Shown here: positions 1 through 7,307 of the stretch, one piece after another
Position numbering within the stretch: the stretch's first letter is position 1
How the letters are laid out: every line of letters begins with the position of its first letter
Assembly: GCA_020723665.1 (NCBI GenBank)
Contig: DYIL01000014.1
Coordinates: 1-64,000 of the forward strand
DNA from: Methyloversatilis universalis
Lineage (GTDB): Bacteria > Pseudomonadota > Gammaproteobacteria > Methylococcales > Methylococcaceae
Direction: 5' to 3'
DNA length: 64,000 nucleotides
Notes under the pieces: model-generated
Told to the model about the DNA's origin: nothing
Seen by the model: the letters and a program-made list of their open reading frames with translations, nothing else
Databases searched by the model: none
Program-made: the position numbers and the translations under genes

Positions 1-54
1 CGCACGTCCGGTGGTGTGAGAGGGCGACGGGGGTGACCCCGTCCCCTACTCGAT
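1..54 (+). ncRNA. 3' end of a group II intron (domain V 3' half and domain VI)
   Basis: The window opens with CGCACGTCCGG, which matches the 3' strand of a bacterial group II intron domain V. A GTGAGAG linker follows, then a domain-VI-like hairpin with a GACGGGG arm and a CCCCGTC arm, and then CCTACTCGAT, close to the usual CCTACTCGAC end. The body of the intron and any reverse transcriptase lie outside the window. The element ends 2 bases before the stop codon of the convergent TraB/GumN gene. Recognition is by motif only. Confidence 0.75.
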
Positions 55-56
55 AG

Positions 57-1055
57 TCAGAGTTGCGAAAGTTCGAATCCTTTCGATTGCAAGCGTTTGA
101 GGAGGCCGTGTTCGCCGACCAGGTAGCCGGCTTCCAGCACCACGAAGTAAGTCCGACCGTCCGCAGCCAGATCCGTGATTTTTTCGGCCATCGCCGCGGT
201 TCGATCGGTAAGTAAGACTTTGATCAGTTTGTCTGCCGCCGGAAGGCTATCAGAGCGGCGACGCATGGCCAACTCGACGCCCGAAGTATCGCCATTTGTC
301 CAGGCTTCGGTCATCGATTTGAAAAACTCGGCCCCGCGTTCTATCTCATTCAGCGACTGCAACAACATTTGCTCCTGCTCGATCTCGGACAAGCCGTCCA
401 ATAGCTTTGCCTGTTCGTCGACCGAGTCCAATTGAATGATCGGCTTCCGCATCTGAGCGTCTTTGACGACCATCTTGTCGACACTGAACTCCGGCGTGTA
501 ACCTGCCTGTTTGGCGGCCAGCCTCATCAAGCTCAGCGAGGCCATCCACGGCTTCTGCGTGCGAACCGTTTCCGCCGCCATGCCCAGCATCTTGGAGACC
601 TTGAGCACCTTTTCCCAAGTAGCGGCTTTGACGTGTTCGCTCAGACCGGAGTTGTCCGGATAGCCGCCTTGGTTTGTCGCGACAGACAGTAATTCGGCCT
701 CAGACAGCGCAGCGATGTTCGCTCCGACGATCAGTACATCGGACCCCGACAGCGCTTCCGTTACCACTTCCGGCAGGGGATACATGTCTTTTTCGCCATA
801 AGGAAGGGCGCCCATCACATATATCGTTCCCTGCGCCGAACTCGCCTTCCAAAGGAAATGGGCCGCGTTGGCACTGTCTGCCGATCGAGACAACTCGGGG
901 GGCAATTGAGCCGAGGTCAAGTCCTGGCAAGGCCGGTCTTGATAAAACACCTTGTTTTTTTTATCCAAGCACTTATATACATCTGCGGACACCGAAGTCG
1001 GCAGGACCGCGAGTATGGAAACGAACAGTCTAGCGAGAGTTGTGAGATGGAACAT
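57..1055 (-). CDS. Secreted TraB/GumN-family protein with DUF4124-like N-terminus and lost signature residues
   Basis: The predicted product has 332 residues. Residues 1-23 look like a Sec signal peptide. A short DUF4124-like segment follows (DVYKCLDKKNKVFYQDRPC, about 25-43), and then a TraB/GumN (TIKI-like) domain from about residue 67 to the end. In that family two GX2H motifs and a glutamate are the conserved, putatively metal-binding residues. Here the first motif reads GALP (82-85), the glutamate position reads G111 in LIVGANI, and the last motif reads EAGY (308-311), so all three are substituted. The neighbouring family features YPLP and KPWMASL are kept. The start at 1055 is chosen because it gives a signal peptide; an in-frame start at 1106 would bury it. 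It may be a pseudoenzyme with a structural or binding role. The family call is fairly firm and the function is unknown. Confidence 0.72.
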   Translation of the reverse strand: MFHLTTLARLFVSILAVLPTSVSADVYKCLDKKNKVFYQDRPCQDLTSAQLPPELSRSADSANAAHFLWKASSAQGTIYVMGALPYGEKDMYPLPEVVTEALSGSDVLIVGANIAALSEAELLSVATNQGGYPDNSGLSEHVKAATWEKVLKVSKMLGMAAETVRTQKPWMASLSLMRLAAKQAGYTPEFSVDKMVVKDAQMRKPIIQLDSVDEQAKLLDGLSEIEQEQMLLQSLNEIERGAEFFKSMTEAWTNGDTSGVELAMRRRSDSLPAADKLIKVLLTDRTAAMAEKITDLAADGRTYFVVLEAGYLVGEHGLLKRLQSKGFELSQL

Positions 1056-1383
1056 AGGTGTCGTTTTCCCGGCGAACAAAAGGTCGGCGAAGCGACTCGA
1101 TGACACTTCAACTGTAGCTCAAGTGCCGGAGTTGACAATATCGGTCTGGGGCGCAAAGGAAACTCGAAAACTGGCCAAAAGAAGGTCGCTAGGGAAATGA
1201 TCGAACGGATTGCGTGAACCGCCCTCCTTGCATGGATAGGGCGAGCGGTCGGAATGCAGGACTCATGGCAAGTCCCTAAGGTGAACTCTTGACTCTTCGT
1301 TTTGATCAAAAATGAATAGCGCAAACGGCGGTCGTAACGGCACTTTTGCCGCCGGCCGACCAGAAAGTCGCTAAAGGAGGCGT

Positions 1384-2502
1384 ATGAAAATCGCGCAGGT
1401 AGCGCCTTTGTACGAAAGCGTGCCGCCCAAACTGTATGGCGGCACCGAGCGCATCGTACATTATCTTACCGAAGAGCTAGTGGGCGCTGGACATGATGTG
1501 ATGCTCTTCGCCAGTGCTGATTCGGAGACGAGCGCCGTACTCGAGCCGATCGTCCCTAAGGCGCTGCGTCTTGACAACGATGTCGTCGATCCGTTACTGC
1601 CCCATCTCCTGATGATGGATCGGGTGCGCAGAATGGCTAGTGAATTCGACATCATTCACTTCCATACCGGTTGTCTTCATTTTCCGGTTTTTCGCGAATG
1701 TAAGACCCCGCACGTAACTACCTTGCACGGACGCTTGGATATCAGGGAATTGGTCCCTCTCATAGAAACGTTTCGAGACGCGCCACTGGTTTCCATTTCG
1801 GATTACCAACGTAAACCGGTTGGATCGGGAAATTGGGTGGCGACCGTTTATCATGGGTTGCCGGAGGAACTCTACACTTTTCGTGCCGAACCGGGCTCTT
1901 ATCTGGCGTTTTTGGGGCGTATTTCGCCTGAAAAGCGGGTCGATCGGGCGATTGAAATAGCGGTTCGTGCCGGCATGTCACTTAAAATCGCGGCTAAGGT
2001 CGACAAGGCTGACCGCGAATATTTCGATCAAAAGATCAAGCCTCTTCTGAATCATCCTCTGGTCGAGTATATCGGCGAAGTCAACGAGCGAGAGAAAGAT
2101 GAGTTGCTCGGCAATGCCTACGCCCTGCTTTTTCCTATAGATTGGCCTGAACCGTTCGGCCTCGTGATGATCGAGGCCATGGCTTGCGGTACGCCGGTGA
2201 TTGCCTTTAGAAACGGTTCGGTGCCGGAAGTCATGCGGAACGGAGCGACGGGGTTCATCGTCGAGGACATTGAGCAAGCGGTTGCGGCGGTCGAACGAGT
2301 AGGCGAAATTAGCCGGGTAACCTGTCGTCGGGAGTTCGAGAATCGCTTTTCCGCCCGCCGCATGGCGAGCGATTACACTCAAATCTATCGGCAACTCAGT
2401 GAAAAACATAAGCAGAGAGCTTCTCCGCCGCTTAAAGTCCTCGGCATGGAAGTCCTCGAAAAGGAAGTCGAACGCCTTCCGATGATGGGCAAGCCAATCT
2501 AG
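1384..2502 (+). CDS. Glycosyltransferase family 4 (GT-B fold)
   Basis: This is a 372-residue retaining GT-B glycosyltransferase. The N-terminal acceptor domain has the glycine-rich YGGTERIVHYL segment (about 18-28). The C-terminal nucleotide-sugar domain has GRISPEKR (178-185) and the E-x7-E-type segment EPFGLVMIEAMACGTP (256-271), both typical of GT4. A strong AAAGGAGG ribosome site lies just upstream of the ATG. The gene ends 29 bases before the debranching-type enzyme and is probably co-transcribed with it. That pairing suggests a role in intracellular or extracellular alpha-glucan metabolism, but the acceptor and donor cannot be read from sequence. Confidence 0.88.
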   Translation: MKIAQVAPLYESVPPKLYGGTERIVHYLTEELVGAGHDVMLFASADSETSAVLEPIVPKALRLDNDVVDPLLPHLLMMDRVRRMASEFDIIHFHTGCLHFPVFRECKTPHVTTLHGRLDIRELVPLIETFRDAPLVSISDYQRKPVGSGNWVATVYHGLPEELYTFRAEPGSYLAFLGRISPEKRVDRAIEIAVRAGMSLKIAAKVDKADREYFDQKIKPLLNHPLVEYIGEVNEREKDELLGNAYALLFPIDWPEPFGLVMIEAMACGTPVIAFRNGSVPEVMRNGATGFIVEDIEQAVAAVERVGEISRVTCRREFENRFSARRMASDYTQIYRQLSEKHKQRASPPLKVLGMEVLEKEVERLPMMGKPI

Positions 2503-2531
2503 CTCTTTCGAATCTTTGTAATGAGAAAACC

Positions 2532-4697
2532 ATGGAAGATGGCGCTTCCAACGAAAACCAGTGGTACGTCGCCGCCACAGCGCCGCGGACCGATGAACCG
2601 GCGCGTGTCCTGAAAGCCGAAGACACGTTCGGGATCTTCGATCGGCACGGAGACATCCGTCAGGTGACCTCGAGCGAACAGGGACTCTACCACGGTGGGA
2701 CACGTTATCTGTCCCACCTGGAATTGAGAATCAACGGACAGCGTCCGTTGATTCTCAATTCCACGATCAAGAAGGACAACAGCTTGCTGGTGGTCGACAT
2801 GACCATGCCCGATCTTTACGAAGGCGAGGTTCTGGTCATTCCAAGAGGCAGCGTGCATGTGTTCCGATCGGTGGTCTTGGCGAGCCCAGCCCGGCACGAG
2901 CATCTACGCTTGGTCAATTACAGCGATCAAACGGTCGTTTTGAATGTGGAGTTCCGGTTTGCCGGCGATTACCGCGATATTTTCGAAGTCCGGGGCGTGC
3001 ACAGACCGGCTCGGGGTACCATGCTGCCGCCGGACATCACGGAAGATGCCGTGGTGCTGAGTTATCGCGGTTTGGACGGCGAGCTGCGACGAACGCACAT
3101 TCAATTCCATTGGCATCCCGATCAGCTCAATGGCTCGCGCTGCAGCACGGCGCTTCGACTGGGCGTACACGGCGAGAGTCATTTGCACGTCACGGTTAGC
3201 TGCTTGAGCGACGGCGCCCATGTACCGCCCGGCGACTATTACCAGGCGATCGACCGGATCGGCGCGAGTATCGCCGCTGCCCGGTCGCGCGTCGCCCACA
3301 TCGTGACTTCGAACGAGCAATTCAACGATTGGCTCGGCCGGTCTGCCGCCGATCTCGATATGCTGGTCACGGAAACGGCCCACGGACCCTATCCCTATGC
3401 CGGCGTTCCGTGGTTCAGTACGCCTTTCGGTAGGGACGGCATCATCACCGCGCTGCAGACGCTCTGGGTTCGCCCGGAACTCGCCAAGGGCGTGATCACT
3501 TATCTTGCCGCGACCCAAGCTGAGTCCTTGGAACCCGAACGCGATGCCGAGCCCGGCAAGATTCTGCATGAAGCAAGGTCCGGCGAAATGGCGGCATTAG
3601 GGGAAATTCCCTTTAAACGCTACTACGGTACGGTGGATGCCACACCGCTCTTCATCGTCCTCGCCGGCTACTATTTTCGCCGCACCGGCGACCGCGATCT
3701 CATCGAATCGATCTGGCCTCATATCGAAAGGGCTTTGAGCTGGATCGACCAACACGGCGATTGGGACGGCGACGGCTTCGTGGAATACGCCCGGCACAGC
3801 GCGAACGGCTTGATACAGCAGGGCTGGAAGGATTCCAACGACTCGGTGTTCCACGCCGACGGAAGCCTGGCGTCGGCGCCTGTCGCGCTATGCGAGGTTC
3901 AAGGCTATGTCTACGAGGCCAAGCTGTTGGCGGCCGAGATTGCCGAATTGTTGGGTCGGAAAAAATGGGCGCAGCGCTTGCGCCAGGATGCGGCGATACT
4001 GAAAAAGCGGTTCAACGAGGCGTTCTGGCTCGAGGAACTGAACACATTCGCACTTGCCCTGGACGGCGAAAAACGCCGCTGCCGCGTACGCACCTCCAAT
4101 GCAGGTCATGCCTTGTTTACCGGGATCGCATACCCCGATTACGCCCTCCGGACCGCTGAGACGCTGCTGGCGACGGATTCTTTCAACGGCTGGGGAATTC
4201 GCACGGTCGCGGAGGGGCAGAGCCGCTACAATCCGATGTCGTACCACAACGGTTCGGTTTGGCCGCACGATACCGCTATAGCGGCGATGGGCCTAGCGCG
4301 TTACGGTTTCAAAGACAAGGCCTTGAAGATATTGACCGGCTTGTTCGAGGCCGCCGTATTTCTCGACCTACATCGCTTGCCCGAGCTATTCTGCGGATTC
4401 TCCCGGCTTCCGGGGCAAGGCCCCACGCTATATCCGGTGGCTTGCTCGCCCCAGGCATGGGCCAGTGGGGCAGTATTTCAGCTCTTGCAGGCGTGTCTCG
4501 GGTTGAGCTTTGCGCCCGAGAAGCCGCAGATCAGGTTTTATCATCCTCAGCTTCCGAGTTATCTCAATTGGCTTAGAATCAGCAATCTGCGTTTCGACGC
4601 CGGGGTGATCGATCTGGCGTTGACGCGACACGCCCACGACGTCGGCATCAATGTGGAGCGCAAGGAAGGCGACATCGAGGTGGCGGTCGTCGTCTGA
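2532..4697 (+). CDS. Amylo-alpha-1,6-glucosidase / glycogen debranching-type enzyme
   Basis: The protein has 721 residues and two parts. The N-terminal GDE_N_bis-type beta domain (about 30-230) includes FGIFDRHGDI and GLYHGGTRYLSHLELRING. The C-terminal (alpha/alpha)6 glycosidase domain (about 280-690) includes PWFSTPFGRDGIITALQ, QGWKDSNDSVFHADG and YHNGSVWPHDTAIAAMGLAR, the hallmarks of GH133-like debranching enzymes. It is expected to remove alpha-1,6 branches or short side chains from glycogen or related glucans in the cytoplasm. No signal peptide is seen. It lies 29 bases after the GT4 gene, which supports one operon. A short hairpin (about 4699-4713) and a longer one (4723-4746) follow the stop codon. 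Confidence 0.9.
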   Translation: MEDGASNENQWYVAATAPRTDEPARVLKAEDTFGIFDRHGDIRQVTSSEQGLYHGGTRYLSHLELRINGQRPLILNSTIKKDNSLLVVDMTMPDLYEGEVLVIPRGSVHVFRSVVLASPARHEHLRLVNYSDQTVVLNVEFRFAGDYRDIFEVRGVHRPARGTMLPPDITEDAVVLSYRGLDGELRRTHIQFHWHPDQLNGSRCSTALRLGVHGESHLHVTVSCLSDGAHVPPGDYYQAIDRIGASIAAARSRVAHIVTSNEQFNDWLGRSAADLDMLVTETAHGPYPYAGVPWFSTPFGRDGIITALQTLWVRPELAKGVITYLAATQAESLEPERDAEPGKILHEARSGEMAALGEIPFKRYYGTVDATPLFIVLAGYYFRRTGDRDLIESIWPHIERALSWIDQHGDWDGDGFVEYARHSANGLIQQGWKDSNDSVFHADGSLASAPVALCEVQGYVYEAKLLAAEIAELLGRKKWAQRLRQDAAILKKRFNEAFWLEELNTFALALDGEKRRCRVRTSNAGHALFTGIAYPDYALRTAETLLATDSFNGWGIRTVAEGQSRYNPMSYHNGSVWPHDTAIAAMGLARYGFKDKALKILTGLFEAAVFLDLHRLPELFCGFSRLPGQGPTLYPVACSPQAWASGAVFQLLQACLGLSFAPEKPQIRFYHPQLPSYLNWLRISNLRFDAGVIDLALTRHAHDVGINVERKEGDIEVAVVV

Positions 4698-4722
4698 CGC
4701 GGATTTTGTCCGCCAACGAGAA

Positions 4723-4746
4723 TCGGCCGGCCCCAGGAACGGCCGA
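4723..4746 (+). terminator. Hairpin downstream of the debranching enzyme gene and upstream of intron fragment A
   Basis: The arms TCGGCCG (4723-4729) and CGGCCGA (4740-4746) form a 7-bp GC-rich stem. It is followed by A-rich rather than T-rich sequence, so it is only a weak terminator on the plus strand. It lies 35 bases before the intron 5' end. Some group II introns insert next to such hairpins. Confidence 0.4.
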
Positions 4747-4781
4747 AAAAGCCGTATTCAGGGTCTATCCCAGGAGATCTC

Positions 4782-4910
4782 GTGCGCCCTGCCAAGGCGA
4801 TGTTTCTCAGCGGGTGCGAATCCCGCCCGGCAACTATCGCTCCGGCCGGTAGTAACTGGAGCGATCGTGGAAGTAACGAAGCGGTTGAAGCCTTTAGTGT
4901 AGCGGGGTCC
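4782..4910 (+). ncRNA. Truncated group II intron, 5' end (copy A)
   Basis: It starts with GTGCGCC, matching the GTGYG 5' consensus of bacterial group II introns, and continues with domain-I-like sequence such as GCGGGTGCGAATCCCGCCC and GTAACGAAGCGGTTGAAGCC. It aligns over about 130 bases with the fragment at 11994. Homology stops near GGGGTCC (4910), where IS1380-like sequence begins, so the rest of the intron is missing. About 25 bases before the 5' end are also similar between the two copies, which fits a shared target site. Confidence 0.65.
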
Positions 4911-4911
4911 A

Positions 4912-5233
4912 TTGTGGCGCTGAACCGGGTGCTGGTCGAGCGGTTCATTGCGGCGCAGCCGCCACGCGAACCGATCCTGGATGCGGACGCCGCCGACGTG
5001 CCCTTGCACGGCGATCAGGAGCTGTCCGGGTTCCACGGCGACTAGGACCATTACTGCCAGCTGCCGCCGTATGTCTTCTGTGGGCAGGCCCTGCTCGCCT
5101 GCGTGTTGCGGCCGAGCCGGATCGAGGGCGCCAAACATGCCGCCGCCGTCATCAGGCTGATCGTCACCCGGCTGCGTCGGGTCCGGCCCGAGGTTCGCAT
5201 CCTCGTGCGCGGCGACTCGGGCTCCTGCCGCCA
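4912..5233 (+). pseudogene. IS1380-family transposase remnant
   Basis: Translation in one frame gives an internal piece of an IS1380-type DDE transposase: ERFIAAQPPREPILDADAAD, then VPLHGDQELSGFHGD, an in-frame TAG at 5043-5045 where the family usually has tyrosine, then DHYCQLPPYVFCGQALLACV and VRILVRGDSGSC. The D-x-D segment of LDADA and the later RGDSG match family landmarks. Both ends are missing: the N-terminus is replaced by intron sequence at about 4911, and the frame loses similarity after 5233. No terminal inverted repeats were found. It cannot encode an active transposase. Confidence 0.75.
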
Positions 5234-5737
5234 CACGATGACAAACAACGGGAATCAGGGGGGGTGTGCCCGCAATTCGCCAGATTGTCTATTTCTTGGG
5301 CAGCTTTTGCCTTTCGCCCTTCCAATTATTCATCTCCCTTTGACAAACATAGGTATCCATGTCGGAAAAATAGACGCCAAAGAGCGAAATTCAGCGTTTT
5401 AGCGCCGGACTCGGCACTCTGTAGGTCTGGACTTTTTGCCGGTCCGTCAAAATTTGACCATTACTCCCCACCCTACCGCGCTAAAGCCAATAATAAAAGC
5501 CCGACCCTTTCGACACTTCAGCGAGTGTCCGAATTTCCGGGGCAGGCTCTCGCGTATCGGTTTGATCTCGAACCAGTGCAAATCAACGATAGATGGTTTG
5601 GATAAACCGCTTTTACCGGTGATCTTGAACCAGTCCGATTGTGGCGGGTTTGTCAACGGATAGACCAATCTTATTTGTCAATAACTTAGGGATGATTTCA
5701 AACAGCATTGCGTTTGGCAAGGACTTTGCCTGAGTAG
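5234..5737. other. Intergenic stretch with no convincing gene
   Basis: These 500 bases follow the transposase remnant. They are more AT-rich than the flanks. A 73-codon open frame on the minus strand (5447-5668) matches nothing I recognise. A short segment around 5448-5470 (GTCAAAATTTGACC followed by an ACTCCCCACC run) is palindromic and looks like the end of an insertion sequence, but no partner end was identified. It is best read as insertion-sequence debris. Confidence 0.4.
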
Positions 5738-5828
5738 GTGGATGCAACTCCGCGAGGACGATTATGGCTTCAGTACAAACATTGTGCAGGACGCCGCGGA
5801 CCGGTTTGCAGGGACTCTTGGAGCCTTG

Positions 5829-5990
5829 GCCATTGGGACCTCATCTCCGGCTTTCTGCAAATCCTGATGGAAGTTTTTGAAGAGGGAAAGCTCAACGCCT
5901 ATTTTCCCGCCTCGGTGATACACGGGATGCTGGCCTCGATCGGCACTATCATCATGCCAAGAAAATTCATGTGTTGAAGCTCGTGAATTT
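5829..5990 (+). pseudogene. SulP-family anion transporter remnant
   Basis: One frame reads ISGFLQILMEVFEEGKLNAY and then FPASVIHGMLASIGTIIM. This closely resembles the membrane core of SulP-type sulfate/bicarbonate transporters (AGLIQILLG..., PSSVVHGMLAAIG). After IIM the similarity continues in another frame as AKKIHVL, the family's AKQIHV segment, so a frameshift is present near 5955. Only about 50 codons of a gene that is normally about 500 or more codons remain. There is no start and no downstream domain. Confidence 0.6.
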
Positions 5991-6116
5991 TCGAGGTGCC
6001 CGCCAAAAGTGAATGGAACTGATTAGGCGTACTTTTGACAGGGTTTTGAAAAACCCGTTCCGCATACGACATATAGGTTAACAGTTTCGTCGTTGCCCAC
6101 CTATGGCAGGAGCATC

Positions 6117-6138
6117 GAGTTTTTCAACAGCCTGTTAA
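6117..6138. repeat. 22-bp repeat, possible insertion-sequence end (copy 1)
   Basis: GAGTTTTTCAACAGCCTGTT followed by AA recurs with three mismatches at 55772-55793. The reverse complement (AACAGGCTGTTGAAAAACTC) resembles ends of insertion sequences seen in many proteobacteria. No complete element is attached to either copy. Confidence 0.35.
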
Positions 6139-6199
6139 TTCCACAAATGTGTACTCAATACGGAACACCTCTTGCCAACCAGATTTGACGATCTAGCAA

Positions 6200-7285
6200 A
6201 TGAATCTAAAGACATATTTAGCTATGGGATTAAGTGTCGTTTTATTAACTGGTTGTTACCACGAAGGAACCGACAAGCAGGAAGAAAAACCAAGGCTGGA
6301 GGCGACTACACCGCTTCGCCAGGATACTACTGTAGACAGGGAGTATGTTTGTCAGATTCACGCAATAAGGCATATTGAAGTCCGGGCACTTGAAAAGGGC
6401 TATATACAGAATATTTTTGTTGACGAGGGCCAATGGGTAAATCAAGGCCACCCCATGTTCAAAATTTTGCCTAACGTCTATCAGGCGAAGCTGTTAAAAG
6501 CAAAGGCCGAAGCCAATACTGCAAATGTCGAATATCTCAATACCAAGGCATTGGCGGACAGAAATATCGTTTCGCCCAATGAGTTGGCTTTGGCGAAAGC
6601 CAAATTGGACAAGGCCAACGCAGAAGTGAGATTGATGGAATCGCGCTTGAGCTTCACCGATATCAACGCGCCTTTTGACGGCATTATGGATCACCTGGAA
6701 GTAAGGAACGGCAGCTTGGTAGAAGAGGGCACCTTGTTAACCACTTTATCCGACATTAGCAAGATGTGGGTGTATTTCAATGTGCCGGAAGCCGAATATC
6801 TGGATTACAAAATCCACAAGCAGGATAACGAACCGACCAAAGTAAAGCTACGGATGGCCAATGGAGAGATTTTCAACGAAACCGGGGTGGTCGAAACCAT
6901 AGAAGCGGATTTTGACAATACCACCGGCACCATCGAGTTCCGAGCCACTTTCCCGAATCCCGACAAGCTACTTCGACACGGCGAGACCGGCACGATCCTA
7001 ATGGAGAAACTCTATCCAAACGCCATGTTGATCCCGCAAAAAGCGACTTTCGAGATTTTGGACAAAACCTATGTTTACGTCGTCAACCCGGAAGGAAAAC
7101 TAGAGCAAAGGCTCATCAATATCGAAGCCACGGTACCGCATCTGTTTATTGTCAAGGACGGCCTGAAAGATGATGACAAGGTTTTACTGGAAGGCTTGCG
7201 CAAGGTACATCCAGGGCAAGCCGTAGAGATCGCCTTGAGGTCACCGGAGAAAGTCGTCACAGAGCTCGATCTGTATACCGAGTAA
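6200..7285 (+). CDS. RND efflux periplasmic adaptor (membrane fusion) lipoprotein
   Basis: This 361-residue AcrA/MexA-type adaptor bridges the inner-membrane pump and the outer-membrane channel. The N-terminus has a hydrophobic stretch ending in the lipobox LLTGC (Cys19), so it is probably lipid-anchored. A biotinyl-lipoyl half motif (ALEKGYIQNIFVDEGQWVNQ, about 67-86), a short alpha-helical hairpin rich in Lys/Ala, the second half (INAPFDGIMDHLEVRNGSLV, about 154-173) and a beta-barrel region follow in the usual order. It is the first gene of a three-gene operon with the pump 22 bases downstream. Codon use is clearly more AT-rich than in the flanking genes, which suggests transfer. Confidence 0.88.
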   Translation: MNLKTYLAMGLSVVLLTGCYHEGTDKQEEKPRLEATTPLRQDTTVDREYVCQIHAIRHIEVRALEKGYIQNIFVDEGQWVNQGHPMFKILPNVYQAKLLKAKAEANTANVEYLNTKALADRNIVSPNELALAKAKLDKANAEVRLMESRLSFTDINAPFDGIMDHLEVRNGSLVEEGTLLTTLSDISKMWVYFNVPEAEYLDYKIHKQDNEPTKVKLRMANGEIFNETGVVETIEADFDNTTGTIEFRATFPNPDKLLRHGETGTILMEKLYPNAMLIPQKATFEILDKTYVYVVNPEGKLEQRLINIEATVPHLFIVKDGLKDDDKVLLEGLRKVHPGQAVEIALRSPEKVVTELDLYTE

Positions 7286-7307
7286 CCGTGTCGGAACTGA
7301 TTTAGCC

